A stretch of DNA of 64,000 nt, taken from NCBI GenBank assembly GCA_905233545.1, contig CAJOEV010000010.1, positions 23,446 to 87,445 of the forward strand. The letters are read 5' to 3'. Position 1 is the first letter of the stretch; each line of letters opens with the position of its first letter. A program made the position numbers and the translations under genes. This stretch comes from an uncultured Eubacterium sp. Lineage in GTDB: Bacteria; Bacillota; Clostridia; Oscillospirales; Acutalibacteraceae. The notes beneath the pieces were generated by a model. That model did not search any database. It was not told the DNA's origin and saw only the letters and a list, made by a program, of their open reading frames with translations. Below, piece after piece: positions 12,233 to 22,309 of the stretch.

Positions 12233-12236
12233 CTAA

Positions 12237-13457
12237 TTAATAAGTGAATTTATGGAAAACTTTCTTTCCTTTTTTAACAGTTACACCGTCCTTAAGTGCA
12301 TCGGCGTCAACACTTGCAAACACATCTGTTATCTTTTCGCCGTTAACGGATACACCGCCCTGCTGAATAAGCCTTCTGCCTTCGCCATTTGACTTAATAA
12401 GTCCTGCCTTAATCATCATTGATAGAACAGTGATTTTGCCGTCCTCAAGCTCAGATTCATCAATCTGTGTTGATGGCATATTTGAATCATCAGCACCCTG
12501 TGAGAAAAGTGCTCTTGCAGCCTGCTGAGCCTTATTTGCCTCTTCTTCACCGTGAACAAGATTTGTGAGCTCAAATGCAAGAATTTCTTTAGCTCTGTTA
12601 AGCTCGCTGCCTTCCCAGCTTTCCATCTTTCTGATTTCATCAAGAGGCAGGAATGTGAGCATTTTAATGCATTTCAAAACATCTGCATCATCAACATTAC
12701 GCCAATACTGATAGAAATCATAGGGAGAAGTTTTCTCAGGGTCGAGCCATACAGCATTACCTGCGGTTTTACCCATTTTTCTGCCCTGTGAGTCGGTCAA
12801 AAGAGTTATTGTCATTGCGTGAGCATCTTTGCCGAGCTTTCTTCTTATAAGCTCCGTTCCGCCGAGCATATTGCTCCACTGGTCATCTCCGCCGAACTGC
12901 ATATTACAGCCGTAATTCTTGAAGAGATAATAAAAGTCATAGCTCTGCATTATCATATAGTTAAACTCTAAGAAGGATAAGCCCTTTTCCATTCTCTGCT
13001 TATAGCATTCAGCTCTGAGCATATTATTAACGGAAAAGCATGCGCCGACCTCTCTTAACAGTTCAACATAATTGAGCTTGAGAAGCCAGTCGGCATTATT
13101 TATCATCTGAGCTTTGCCCTCACCGAATTCAATAAAGCGTTCCATCTGATTCTTGAAACATTCGGCATTGTGGTCGATATCCTCGCGGGTGAGCATTTTT
13201 CTCATATCTGTTCTGCCCGACGGGTCACCGATCATTGTTGTACCGCCGCCGATTAAAGCAATCGGCTGATTGCCCGCCATCTGCAAGCGCTTCATAAGAG
13301 TGAGCGCCATAAAATGACCTGCGGTAAGGCTGTCTGCGGTGCAGTCAAAGCCAATATAGAACTTGGCTTTACCGCTGTTTACCATAGTTCTGATTTCTTC
13401 TTCATTAGTTACCTGTGCTATAAGCCCTCTTTCAACTAATTCTTCATATACTCCCAT
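12237..13457 (-). CDS. tyrS: Tyrosine--tRNA ligase
   Basis: This 406-residue class I tRNA synthetase charges tRNA-Tyr. The HIGH-type signature appears as SLTAGHFM after the YIGFDCTADS strand. The KMSKS loop appears as KMGKT in GRKMGKTAGNAV. An S4 RNA-binding domain closes the protein (GEGRRLIQQGGVSVNG). GGAGG lies seven bases before the ATG. Only 24 bases separate it from recN, so no T-box leader can fit, unlike many Firmicute tyrS genes. It is probably read from the upstream operon. Confidence 0.96.
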   Translation of the reverse strand: MGVYEELVERGLIAQVTNEEEIRTMVNSGKAKFYIGFDCTADSLTAGHFMALTLMKRLQMAGNQPIALIGGGTTMIGDPSGRTDMRKMLTREDIDHNAECFKNQMERFIEFGEGKAQMINNADWLLKLNYVELLREVGACFSVNNMLRAECYKQRMEKGLSFLEFNYMIMQSYDFYYLFKNYGCNMQFGGDDQWSNMLGGTELIRRKLGKDAHAMTITLLTDSQGRKMGKTAGNAVWLDPEKTSPYDFYQYWRNVDDADVLKCIKMLTFLPLDEIRKMESWEGSELNRAKEILAFELTNLVHGEEEANKAQQAARALFSQGADDSNMPSTQIDESELEDGKITVLSMMIKAGLIKSNGEGRRLIQQGGVSVNGEKITDVFASVDADALKDGVTVKKGKKVFHKFTY

Positions 13458-13481
13458 ATTAAGTCCTCCGTATGTATGAGA

Positions 13482-15140
13482 TTAATTATTTAGCAATTCC
13501 TCTGCTGATTGCAGAAGGTTATCGGTTATTTCAAGTCCGCCCATAATTCGTGCAAGTTCCTGTTTTCTCTGCTCGAAATCAAGCTGACTTACCTGAGTGT
13601 ATGTGCGCTCATTTTCAAACTTTTTGCTGATTAACATATGACAGTCTGCAAGTGATGCAATCTGAGCTGAATGAGTAACGCATATTACCTGCGTATGATT
13701 GCTGACTTCTTTAAGCTTCAAGCCAATCTTTCTGCTTGCTCTTCCGCTGACTCCTGTATCGATTTCATCAAAGATTAATGTTCCGACACTGTCGTTTTTC
13801 GCAATAATATTTTTTATAGCAAGCATTATTCTTGAAAGCTCACCGCCCGACGCTATTTTTGAAAGCGGTTTCGGCGGTTCTCCGGGGTTTGTTGAAATCA
13901 GAAATTCAATTTTATCGAAGCCGTTGGACGACAAATTGCCTTTTTCAAAATTAACAACAAACTCTATTTTCGGCATGTCAAGAAATATGAGCTGTTCCTT
14001 AACATCATTTTCAAGCTTTTTTGCAAGTGCTTTTCTGTAATCAGAAAGCTCCGAGGCAAGGTTGGCTGTTTTTTCAAACAGTCCGTCGTATTCAAGATTA
14101 AGCTTTTCAAGCTCTTCTTCAGAATTATCAAAGAGGCGTTTTCTTTCCTTAGCCTCCTCAAGATAATTAATAACTTCCTGTTCACTGTTTCCGTATTTTG
14201 AACAGAGATTATAAAGAAGATTCAGCCTTTCCTCAATCATTTCAAGCTCGTTTTCACTGAAATCAATTGATGAAAGCTTTCCTTCTGCAATATCCTTAAG
14301 CTGTTCTGAAATATCGTTAACAGAAAATAGCAGTTCATTAATTTTATTAAAATCGCCGTCAAATTCAACAAGCGATTTGATTTCATTTTCTGCAGATGAA
14401 GCAAGCCCCTGAATACCCTGGGCTTCCTCATCACCGTTAACAAAAAGTAAAACCTTATTGAGCGCAGTGATAATTTCCTGCGAATTCAGTATGGTTTTCT
14501 TTCTGTTTTGAAGGTTTTCTATTTCGCCGACTTTTATATCCGAGCCCTCAATTTCTTTAATCTGATATTCGAGAATTTCAAGCTCTCTGTCTTTAGTATC
14601 GGCATCCGCGGTTAAGGCTTTGAGTCTTTTTCGAACAGAAACAAGCTCTTTAAAGCATTCTTTGTATCTATTCAATATTTCGCCGTTGTTCCCCGTCATA
14701 TCAAGGAATTTATAGTGATAATCGGCATTTAAAAGAGCCTGGGAATCATGCTGTCCGTGAATGTTAACAAGAAGCATTCCGACTTCTTTTAACATTGAAA
14801 CGGTAACGCTTCTTCCGTTAATCTTGCAGGACGATTTACCCTGGGATGATACTTTTCTTGATATAATCAAAACATCATCTTCATTTGGAATATCAAAATC
14901 ATCAAGCTTTTTGCAGACATCATTGCTGATTTCTTCAAAGCAGGCGCATACATAAGCACTGTTTGCACCGTTTCTTACAAGCTCCTTTGATGTTCTTTCA
15001 CCGAGCACGGCGCTGATTGAATCAACAAGAATTGATTTTCCTGCACCGGTTTCACCTGTCAAAGCATTAAATCCCGATGAAAAATCTATTTCAGCTTTTT
15101 CAATAACCGCAATATTTTCAATATTCAGGCTTTTAAGCAT
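13482..15140 (-). CDS. recN: DNA repair protein RecN
   Basis: RecN is an SMC-like ATPase acting early at double-strand breaks. The 552-residue product has Walker A (GETGAGKS) near residue 30, two central coiled-coil stretches (about 150-360), an ABC signature ASGGELSR, and Walker B LIFDEIDTG. It overlaps argR by eight bases, the conserved Firmicute order. In Bacillus and many clostridia spoIVB and spo0A follow recN. Here tyrS follows instead. Confidence 0.96.
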   Translation of the reverse strand: MLKSLNIENIAVIEKAEIDFSSGFNALTGETGAGKSILVDSISAVLGERTSKELVRNGANSAYVCACFEEISNDVCKKLDDFDIPNEDDVLIISRKVSSQGKSSCKINGRSVTVSMLKEVGMLLVNIHGQHDSQALLNADYHYKFLDMTGNNGEILNRYKECFKELVSVRKRLKALTADADTKDRELEILEYQIKEIEGSDIKVGEIENLQNRKKTILNSQEIITALNKVLLFVNGDEEAQGIQGLASSAENEIKSLVEFDGDFNKINELLFSVNDISEQLKDIAEGKLSSIDFSENELEMIEERLNLLYNLCSKYGNSEQEVINYLEEAKERKRLFDNSEEELEKLNLEYDGLFEKTANLASELSDYRKALAKKLENDVKEQLIFLDMPKIEFVVNFEKGNLSSNGFDKIEFLISTNPGEPPKPLSKIASGGELSRIMLAIKNIIAKNDSVGTLIFDEIDTGVSGRASRKIGLKLKEVSNHTQVICVTHSAQIASLADCHMLISKKFENERTYTQVSQLDFEQRKQELARIMGGLEITDNLLQSAEELLNN

Positions 15141-15585
15141 TTAACATCTTCCTCAACTTATATGCAAAATTCATTGCAACATTTTCATTTATGCAGAGAA
15201 TAAAAATAGTATCGTCACCCGCAATCGAGCCCAAAACCTCTTCAATGTTCATGGAGTCAATTGCAGCACAAACGGCATTTGCCATTCCCGAAAAGCATTT
15301 AATAACAACAATATTCATTGCATAATCAATGCTTATAATTGATTCGTTAAATATTCCGCCCGCGCGTCTCTGAGCATTTTCGTTGCTTCTTTTTCCGGTT
15401 GAATAATAGTATTTTCCCTTTGAGGATAATTCCTTTACAAGACGCAGTTCCTTTATATCTCTTGATATTGTAGCCTGCGTTACTTCAAATCCGTATTCGC
15501 CGAGAAGTGCCTGAAGCTCTTCCTGAGTTTCAATTTCATTTGAAGATATTATTTCTATTATTTTCGCCTGTCTGCGCTTTTTCAT
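15133..15585 (-). CDS. argR: Arginine repressor ArgR
   Basis: The 150-residue product has the winged-helix DNA-binding N-terminus (EIISSNEIETQEELQALL, then VTQATISRDIKELRLVK) and the C-terminal arginine-binding hexamerisation domain with the GDDTIFILC motif. It represses arginine biosynthesis and activates catabolism when arginine is bound. No arginine genes lie in the window, so its targets are elsewhere. It sits four bases after nadK and is coupled to recN. Confidence 0.95.
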   Translation of the reverse strand: MKKRRQAKIIEIISSNEIETQEELQALLGEYGFEVTQATISRDIKELRLVKELSSKGKYYYSTGKRSNENAQRRAGGIFNESIISIDYAMNIVVIKCFSGMANAVCAAIDSMNIEEVLGSIAGDDTIFILCINENVAMNFAYKLRKMLNA

Positions 15586-15589
15586 AATC

Positions 15590-16441
15590 TTATTGCCTTT
15601 CGATTATTTTCTTATTGAGTATTTCGTAAAAATTATCGGGTTTGATTTTTATAAGCTTAGCTTTATACTCCGATTTTGAAATGACAATTCTTGATTCATT
15701 ATCTATCGGTATTGATTCTTTTCCGTCTATTGCAAGGAATGAGTTATTGTGAACATCGCTTTCAATGAATACTTCAAGCTCTTTATCAGAAGAAAAAACA
15801 ACGCTTCTGTTTAAAAGTGAATGAGGACAAATCGGAGTTACAACAAAGCACGAATTATCAGGACTGACAACAGGACCGCCCGCAGCCATAGAATATGCAG
15901 TTGAACCTGTCGGGGTTGAAACAATCATACCGTCAGCTCTTATCTGAGTAACAATTCTGCCTTCGCTGACTACATTAATATCAATCAGTCTTGCAAGCGA
16001 ACCTCTTGTAATTACAGCATCATTAAGACAATGATGAACGGATACAAGCTCGTTATTGCTGTAAACACAAGCTTTTAGCATCATTCTTTCGTCAACTTCA
16101 AACTCACCGCTTCCGAGATTATTAAGAAGTTCGAGTTCATCTTTTTCAAGACCGCTCATAAATCCGAGCCTGCCTGCGTTAATACCGAGAACCTTTTTAC
16201 CGCTGAGTGACGCCAGTTTAGCAATACTGAGTGTTGTTCCGTCGCCGCCGATAGCTATTGCAAGGTCACACAGCTCCATCATTTTATTCTTTGGAACAAA
16301 GGTTACATCCGCGTCAAAAATGTCTTTAAATTTTTCGCTGATATATACTTCTTCACAGAATTTAGAAAGGACGTCAACAGCTTGCTTGGCAATCTGATAC
16401 ACATCGTCTCTGCGTAAATTTGAAAAAACTGATATTTTCAT
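15590..16441 (-). CDS. nadK: NAD kinase
   Basis: NadK phosphorylates NAD to NADP. The GGDGT motif ([10 protein letters not shown]), the NDAV motif and the glycine-rich [16 protein letters not shown] segment are all present. I start it at the ATG at 16441 (283 residues), which begins right after the tlyA stop. An in-frame ATG at 16462 would add seven residues inside tlyA but has no ribosome-binding site. The family is usually 270-290 residues. Confidence 0.94.
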   Translation of the reverse strand: MKISVFSNLRRDDVYQIAKQAVDVLSKFCEEVYISEKFKDIFDADVTFVPKNKMMELCDLAIAIGGDGTTLSIAKLASLSGKKVLGINAGRLGFMSGLEKDELELLNNLGSGEFEVDERMMLKACVYSNNELVSVHHCLNDAVITRGSLARLIDINVVSEGRIVTQIRADGMIVSTPTGSTAYSMAAGGPVVSPDNSCFVVTPICPHSLLNRSVVFSSDKELEVFIESDVHNNSFLAIDGKESIPIDNESRIVISKSEYKAKLIKIKPDNFYEILNKKIIERQ

Positions 16442-16445
16442 AAAA

Positions 16446-17255
16446 TCACTTGTCCAATTCATTATGAGAGAGATTCACAATCTCACCTGCGTCAACCGAT
16501 GATTCGATTTGCGCATCGTCGGATTTTTGAATAAATATTAAATATTCTATGTTGCCTTCAGGTCCTTTAATCGGTGAGAAGCTAAGTCCCTTAACCGAAA
16601 ATCCGTTTGAAACACACATTTGGATAACGCTGCTTACTACATCAAGGTGAACACTTTTATCACGAACAACACCTTTTTTCCCAACCTTATCCTTTCCGGC
16701 TTCAAACTGTGGTTTAATAAGGCATACAGCCTCACCTTTATCACCTAAAAGAGTATGCAAAACGGGAAGAATATGTTTGAGAGAAATAAAAGAAACGTCA
16801 ACACTTGCAAAATCAACAGCATCTTTTACCTGTTCATTTGTTACGTATCTGAAATTTGTTCTTTCAAGATTGACTACTCTTTCATCCGTACGAAGCTTCC
16901 ATGCAAGCTGTCCGTAACCCACATCAATACTGTAGACCTTTTTTGCGCCGTTTTGAAGCATACAATCGGTAAATCCGCCCGTTGAGGCACCAACATCCAT
17001 ACATATCTTTTCTTCAAGCACAATCGGGAATTCCATCATTGCTTTTTCAAGCTTCAATCCTCCGCGAGAAACATATTTAAGTGAATTTCCGCGAACTTCA
17101 AGCTTATCATCGGAAGAAATGGTCATACCAGCTTTATCAGCTTTCTGGTTATTAACATAAACCTGACCCGCCATTATTATTGCTTTTGCTTTTTCTCTTG
17201 AAGGAGCATAACCACCTTCAAAAACAGCAACATCAAGTCTGATTTTATCAGCCAT
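16446..17255 (-). CDS. tlyA: TlyA family rRNA 2'-O-methyltransferase
   Basis: This 269-residue product has an N-terminal S4 domain (residues 1-60, [19 protein letters not shown]) and a Rossmann methyltransferase domain. The SAM loop [13 protein letters not shown] lies near residue 85 and a VDVSFISLK motif follows. TlyA proteins 2'-O-methylate 16S and/or 23S rRNA cytidines. Some are called haemolysins, a legacy label. It overlaps dxs by eight bases, as in most clostridial versions of this cluster. Confidence 0.92.
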   Translation of the reverse strand: MADKIRLDVAVFEGGYAPSREKAKAIIMAGQVYVNNQKADKAGMTISSDDKLEVRGNSLKYVSRGGLKLEKAMMEFPIVLEEKICMDVGASTGGFTDCMLQNGAKKVYSIDVGYGQLAWKLRTDERVVNLERTNFRYVTNEQVKDAVDFASVDVSFISLKHILPVLHTLLGDKGEAVCLIKPQFEAGKDKVGKKGVVRDKSVHLDVVSSVIQMCVSNGFSVKGLSFSPIKGPEGNIEYLIFIQKSDDAQIESSVDAGEIVNLSHNELDK

Positions 17256-19092
17256 TTAGTACCTCTTCAACAATAGAATCACAATCAAGACGGTATTTTT
17301 TAATCTGTGCGCCAACACTTGCCTGCTTAACAAATCCGTCGACAGCAACATGCTTAAATTCGGCATCAATACCGTTTTCTTTAAGCATTGAAGCAAAGCA
17401 ATCGCCAACACCGCCGTCCTTAATTCCCTCTTCGGCAAAAATAATTTTCTTAGCCTTTTTTAGATGTTCCGTCACACTTTCATCAATTGGCTTTATCTTG
17501 TTTAGCTTAATAAGGCAAACACTTTCCTTATATTCCTGAGTAAGTTTATTATATGCTTTATAGCATTCACAAAATTCACGAGAATAAGTAATAATTGCCG
17601 TTTTGGCATGTTTATCATCACCGAAAACAATGTAATTTTCCTTGTTATATTCATATCCTTCGGGTTTTTCACATTCTTTGCCCCTCGGATATCTGATTGC
17701 AACAGCATTCTTCTCTTTATATGCCGCCTGATACAACATTGATGAAAGCTCATCATAGTATGCAGGCGCAAAAACAGTAAGATTCGGAACACTCATAAGA
17801 TATGCAGTATCAAAAAGTCCCTGGTGACTCTCGCCGTCCTCACCAACAAAACCAGCTCTGTCGATAGCGAAAATAACTTTCAAATCCTGCATTGCAACAT
17901 CGTGAATAAGCTGGTCATACGAGCGCTGAAGAAATGTTGAATAAACAGCAAAAACAGGAAGCAAACCGTTTCTTGCAAGACCTGCAGAAAATGTTACTGC
18001 ATGCTGTTCCGCAATACCGACATCAAAGAAACGCTTAGGGAATTTTTTTGAAAACTCACTGAGACCCGTACCCGAAGCCATCGCAGCGGTAACAGCACAG
18101 AATCTGAAATCATTTTCCGCAAGATGAATAAGCGATTCACCAAATACGGAAGAAAAGTTGTCGCCCGAGCTTATTGGTTCGCCCGTGTTTATATCAAACT
18201 TTCCGATTCCATGGAATTTTGACGGATTCTGCTCGGCAAACTCATACCCCTTGCCTTTAACTGTGTTAATATGAAGCAAAACAGAATGGTTATGTGCCTT
18301 TGCAACATTTAGTGCGTCTATAAGCGCATCTAAATCGTGACCGTCAATAGGACCGTAATATCTGAAACCGAGATCTTCAAAGAATGTATTTTTATAAATT
18401 CTTTTTCTCAGCTTTTGGTTTACCAATGTGAAAAATGTGGTTATTTTCGAACCGATTAACGGAATCTTTGCAATCAATCGGCTCATTTTTGACTTAAATC
18501 TGAAATACTTGGGTGAAGTTCTTATTGTTGTAAGATTTCTTGCGACTGAGCCCACATTTTTGCTTATAGACATTTCGTTGTCGTTGAGAATTACAATAAG
18601 ATTGCTGCTTTGGTTGCCTGAATTATTCAGTGCTTCATATGCAAGACCGCCCGTAAGAGCACCGTCACCTATAACTGCAATAACCTTGCCCTTTTCGCCC
18701 TTAAGCGACTTAGCCTGGGCAAGACCGATTGCAGAAGAAATCGAAGTTGAAGAATGACCCGACGAAAAAATATCGTGCTCACTTTCATTCCTTCTTGTGA
18801 ATCCGCTTATGCCGTCCTCCTGGCGAAGCGATGAAAAATCATCTTTTCTGCCCGTAAGAATCTTATGAGTATAGCACTGGTGACCAACATCAAAAACAAT
18901 CTGATCATTCGGCGAGTTGAACACCTTATGAAGTGCAACTGTAAGCTCAACAACACCAAGATTTGAGGCTAAATGCCCGCCTGTTTTTGAAACAGAATCA
19001 ATCATAAAACTTCGTATTTCAGAACACAAAATATCAAGCTCATCGATATTTAATGATTTTATATCCTTTGGAGAATTAATATTTTCAAGCAT
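17248..19092 (-). CDS. dxs: 1-deoxy-D-xylulose-5-phosphate synthase
   Basis: Dxs condenses pyruvate and glyceraldehyde-3-phosphate, the first step of the MEP isoprenoid pathway. The thiamine diphosphate motif GDGALTGG...NDN is present, as are the transketolase segments GIAEQHAVTFSAG and RYPRGKE. I start it at the ATG at 19092 (614 residues) because GAGGTGG lies five bases upstream. An upstream in-frame ATG at 19110 would swallow that ribosome site. It follows ispA by 35 bases, pairing early and late steps of isoprenoid supply. Confidence 0.96.
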   Translation of the reverse strand: MLENINSPKDIKSLNIDELDILCSEIRSFMIDSVSKTGGHLASNLGVVELTVALHKVFNSPNDQIVFDVGHQCYTHKILTGRKDDFSSLRQEDGISGFTRRNESEHDIFSSGHSSTSISSAIGLAQAKSLKGEKGKVIAVIGDGALTGGLAYEALNNSGNQSSNLIVILNDNEMSISKNVGSVARNLTTIRTSPKYFRFKSKMSRLIAKIPLIGSKITTFFTLVNQKLRKRIYKNTFFEDLGFRYYGPIDGHDLDALIDALNVAKAHNHSVLLHINTVKGKGYEFAEQNPSKFHGIGKFDINTGEPISSGDNFSSVFGESLIHLAENDFRFCAVTAAMASGTGLSEFSKKFPKRFFDVGIAEQHAVTFSAGLARNGLLPVFAVYSTFLQRSYDQLIHDVAMQDLKVIFAIDRAGFVGEDGESHQGLFDTAYLMSVPNLTVFAPAYYDELSSMLYQAAYKEKNAVAIRYPRGKECEKPEGYEYNKENYIVFGDDKHAKTAIITYSREFCECYKAYNKLTQEYKESVCLIKLNKIKPIDESVTEHLKKAKKIIFAEEGIKDGGVGDCFASMLKENGIDAEFKHVAVDGFVKQASVGAQIKKYRLDCDSIVEEVLNG

Positions 19093-19127
19093 CAGCCCAC
19101 CTCTTTTCATTACATATTTTTACTAAA

Positions 19128-20012
19128 TCAGTTGTTTCTTGACATAAGATAATCCGAAAGAAGAAGCAAGAAATCCCTATTCGGGAAAACATCAAGCTGA
19201 TTCTTTGCACAAGCTGTGAGTTTTCTTATATCTTTTTCAGCTTTCTTCTCACCAACAAGAGTTACATAAGTTGTTTTATCATTTTTCTCGTCGGAGCCAA
19301 CAGGTTTACCAAGCTCTTCCTCGTCTCCCTCGATATCAAGAAGGTCATCTTTAATCTGAAACGCAATTCCGAGATAATATGCATATCTTGAAGCTGCTTC
19401 AATCATTTTTTCATCAGCACCTGCAGCAATACATCCAAGAATGCACGCTGCTGAAATAAGAGCGCCTGTTTTAAGCTTATGTATTGTGAGAATATCAGTG
19501 ACTGAAATATCTAAGTTTTCATACTTCAAATCAAGAGCCTGTCCGCCTATCATGCCGCCAACTCCTGCATTCTGAGCAAGAAGACTGATTGCCTTAGTCT
19601 TTTTATCATCGCTTAAATCACTGTCGGCAATAAGCTCAAACGCATGTGTTAAAAGGGCATCACCTGCAAGAAGAGCTGTAGCTTGTCCGAAAACAATATG
19701 GCAGGAAGGAGCGCCCCTTCTCATATCATCATCGTCCATACAAGGCATATCATCATGAATGAGAGAATATGTGTGAATATATTCAATAGCACATGCAAGC
19801 GGAATTGCCTTTCTGTAGTCTCCGCCGCATATTCTGCAGAATTCAAGAACAAGAACAGGACGGAGTCTTTTTCCGCCGTTTGCAAGTGAATAGCGCATTG
19901 CTCTGATAACATCCCTCTGACCCTCATCGGTATTCGGCAAGCTGTCTATTATTGCGTCATTAATGATATTAACATATTCATTCATTGTTTTTTTCATTTC
20001 AGGTGTGTACAT
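19128..20012 (-). CDS. ispA: Polyprenyl synthetase (farnesyl/geranyl diphosphate synthase)
   Basis: This short-chain prenyltransferase joins isopentenyl and allylic diphosphates. The first aspartate-rich motif is expanded (DDMPCMDDDDMRRG), as is normal for bacterial short-chain synthases, and the second is DDLLDIEGD. The GGKRLRP substrate motif is at about residue 50. Its length of 294 residues fits IspA. It lies five bases after xseB in the conserved xse-ispA-dxs order. Confidence 0.94.
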   Translation of the reverse strand: MYTPEMKKTMNEYVNIINDAIIDSLPNTDEGQRDVIRAMRYSLANGGKRLRPVLVLEFCRICGGDYRKAIPLACAIEYIHTYSLIHDDMPCMDDDDMRRGAPSCHIVFGQATALLAGDALLTHAFELIADSDLSDDKKTKAISLLAQNAGVGGMIGGQALDLKYENLDISVTDILTIHKLKTGALISAACILGCIAAGADEKMIEAASRYAYYLGIAFQIKDDLLDIEGDEEELGKPVGSDEKNDKTTYVTLVGEKKAEKDIRKLTACAKNQLDVFPNRDFLLLLSDYLMSRNN

Positions 20013-20017
20013 ATCAA

Positions 20018-20203
20018 TCAGTCCTTTTCAATTTCCGTTATTTTTTGTTTTGCCTGTGTCAGCATTTTTGAACAAAGAGCAGTAAGCTTTGTTCCCTCTT
20101 CAAAAAGCGAAAGCGCCTCATCGAGTTCAATTTCGTTTTTTTCAAGAAGTGATACTATTTCATCAAGCCTTTTTATAGCCTGTTCATAAGTCAAATCATT
20201 CAT
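20018..20203 (-). CDS. xseB: Exodeoxyribonuclease VII small subunit
   Basis: This 61-residue helical protein has the diagnostic YEQAIKRLDEIVSLLE...ELDEALSLFEEG pattern. Several copies pack on the XseA large subunit to give exonuclease VII, which degrades single-stranded DNA. It overlaps xseA by eight bases, so the two are translated together. Confidence 0.93.
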   Translation of the reverse strand: MNDLTYEQAIKRLDEIVSLLEKNEIELDEALSLFEEGTKLTALCSKMLTQAKQKITEIEKD

Positions 20204-21395
20204 TCTCTGTTACCTCGTTTACAACAGCGCTTATCTGTCCGCCGCTGATTATTACATTAATCTCGTCATTTATGCTTATATCTGAAATGCTTTTAATAAC
20301 ATTATCATTCTTTTTTGTAATTGAATAACCTCTTCCGAGAACTGCAAGCGGGCTTAGAGCGTTAAGTGAATTTGCCGCAACCTTAAGTTCATTTTCTTTT
20401 GATGACAAAATGTTCTTGTATAATCCCCGAAGCTTTTCAAAAGTTTCCATAACATTTTTATCAAGACTCTCGAAAAAGGATTCAAAATCCGAAAGAACGG
20501 AATTATTCTTTATGTTCTGCAGCTTTTCTTCCTTAAGTTCGATTATATGACTTACGGAAGCTTCAATTGCTGCACTCATGTTCTTTATCATAAGAGTTTC
20601 ATTTTCAATATTCGGAACCGCAAGCTCGGCTGCTGCACTTGGAGTCGGTGCGCGCAAATCCGCAACAAAATCACATATTGTAAAATCTGTTTCATGTCCT
20701 ACAGCAGAAATTATCGGCTTCTTGCAATTAAAGACTGCACGGGCAACTTTTTCAGTGTTAAACGCCCATAAATCTTCAATTGAGCCGCCGCCCCTGCCAA
20801 CAATGATAGTGTCGATATCCTCTATCTTATCGAGAAATTCAATGGACTTAACTATGTCCTCAGGAGCGCTGTCGCCCTGAACAACTGTCGGAACTATAAT
20901 AACCTCGCAAAGCGGAAAGCGTCTTGAAAGAATGTTTTTGATATCTTCAACCGCAGCGCCCATATTTGAGGTTGCAACGCCGATTTTACTCGGATACTTT
21001 GGTATTGGTTTTTTGTACTCAGGTGAAAACAGCCCCTCTTTATCAAGTTTTTCCTTAAGCTGTTCAAAGGCAATAGTCAGTGAACCGATTCCTTCGACCT
21101 GCATATCGCGCACATAGAGCTGATAAACACCGTCACGCTCATAAACGCCTATCTGACCAAAACAAATTACCTTCATTCCGTTTTCGGCACGGAATTTAAG
21201 CTTATAGTTATCAGATGAAAACATAACACATTTCAACTGTGATTTGCTGTCTTTAAGCGTGAAATACATATGTCCGCTCGGATAATGCTTGAAGTTTGAA
21301 ATTTCCCCCGTAATATAGACATTCTTTATCGGAGGTATTTCATCAAGAAGCGCTTTAATATAGCTATTAACTTGTGAAACAGTTAAAACATTCAT
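20196..21395 (-). CDS. xseA: Exodeoxyribonuclease VII large subunit
   Basis: The 399-residue product has an N-terminal OB-fold (VYITGEISNFKHYPSGHMYFTLKD), then the catalytic region with IIVGRGGGSIEDLWAFN and SAVGHETDFTICD, and a long C-terminal coiled coil to about residue 340. It degrades single-stranded DNA with XseB. It starts three bases after the TsaD-paralogue gene. Confidence 0.96.
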   Translation of the reverse strand: MNVLTVSQVNSYIKALLDEIPPIKNVYITGEISNFKHYPSGHMYFTLKDSKSQLKCVMFSSDNYKLKFRAENGMKVICFGQIGVYERDGVYQLYVRDMQVEGIGSLTIAFEQLKEKLDKEGLFSPEYKKPIPKYPSKIGVATSNMGAAVEDIKNILSRRFPLCEVIIVPTVVQGDSAPEDIVKSIEFLDKIEDIDTIIVGRGGGSIEDLWAFNTEKVARAVFNCKKPIISAVGHETDFTICDFVADLRAPTPSAAAELAVPNIENETLMIKNMSAAIEASVSHIIELKEEKLQNIKNNSVLSDFESFFESLDKNVMETFEKLRGLYKNILSSKENELKVAANSLNALSPLAVLGRGYSITKKNDNVIKSISDISINDEINVIISGGQISAVVNEVTENE

Positions 21396-21397
21396 AA

Positions 21398-22309
21398 TTA
21401 TTCCGATTTCAGACTTGCAAAAACTGCAAGTCCTGCCGCATTATCAAGTGAAAACTCGGGCTCGGCAAAACCCGCTTCATATTTATTAAGGATTGTTTCT
21501 CTTAGGAGTGAGTTTGAAGCAACACCTCCCGAGAAAACAACCGGAAGATTTCCGTATTTTAATGTAATTGAGTCAAGCATTGATAAAACGGTTTTGGCAA
21601 CATAACTCAATGCAAATTTTGCAATATCTTGCTTTGCCTCTCCTCTGTTAACCATCTGCTTAACTTTATTTTCAACACCGCTCATTGAGCAGTTGCCGTC
21701 AATTATTGTAGGCTTAATCTTAAATTCTGCGGTACTTGTTCTTGACAGCTCGTCAAGTTCTTTTCCGCAGGGAAAATCAATACCGAGCAAAACACCCGTT
21801 CTGTCAACAGCTTGTCCCGCTTTTAAATCAAGACTCTCAGAAATTATCTCTGCAGCAATTATTTCATCTTTATCGGGTTTTACCAGAAGCGCTTCAGTTG
21901 TTCCGCCGCTGAGATGAAATGCAACAAATTCTCTGTTTATCAATTCAAGCTTATCGCACGAATAAAGTGCAGCAAGAATATGACCGACCTGATGTGAGGT
22001 TTCAAACAGCGGTACTCCCGCGCCCTTAGCAAGAGCTAAAGCGGCATTTCTTCCAACAAGAAAACAAGGCATATAGCTTCCTTCAATGTTTCTCGGTTTT
22101 GTGCTTACGCCTACAGCCTTCAGTGATTGAAAATCAATACTTTCAAGCAGATTCGGAAGATTTACTGTATGCTGAAATACTGCATCACTCTGACGAAGTC
22201 CTCTTTCACCGCTTCTAACGCTGAGCATAATCTTATGATTCTCAATATATCCGTTTGTATAAACGGCGGCGGAGGTTGTATAGTTGCTTGTATCAAAGCC
22301 CGCAAACAT
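21398..22309 (-). CDS. TsaD/Kae1-family paralogue (peptidase M22-like)
   Basis: This 303-residue ASKHA-fold protein resembles TsaD, the tRNA t6A-forming protein, but is shorter than true TsaD (about 340). It keeps a metal-binding HxxxH (SHQVGH), the nucleotide-binding SGGTTE strand, and the FSGGVASNSLL segment. Many clostridia carry this second copy beside xseA and nusB in addition to genuine tsaD. Its function is not established. It may act on another substrate or regulate. Its start codon overlaps the nusB stop by one base. Confidence 0.75.
   Translation of the reverse strand: MFAGFDTSNYTTSAAVYTNGYIENHKIMLSVRSGERGLRQSDAVFQHTVNLPNLLESIDFQSLKAVGVSTKPRNIEGSYMPCFLVGRNAALALAKGAGVPLFETSHQVGHILAALYSCDKLELINREFVAFHLSGGTTEALLVKPDKDEIIAAEIISESLDLKAGQAVDRTGVLLGIDFPCGKELDELSRTSTAEFKIKPTIIDGNCSMSGVENKVKQMVNRGEAKQDIAKFALSYVAKTVLSMLDSITLKYGNLPVVFSGGVASNSLLRETILNKYEAGFAEPEFSLDNAAGLAVFASLKSE

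Noticed and set aside
13458..13481. T-box leader upstream of tyrS
   Set aside because: The gap to recN is 24 bases, too short for any T-box.
15590..16462. Longer nadK start at 16462
   Set aside because: It has no ribosome-binding site, and the ATG at 16441 gives the usual family length and the normal KISVFSN opening.
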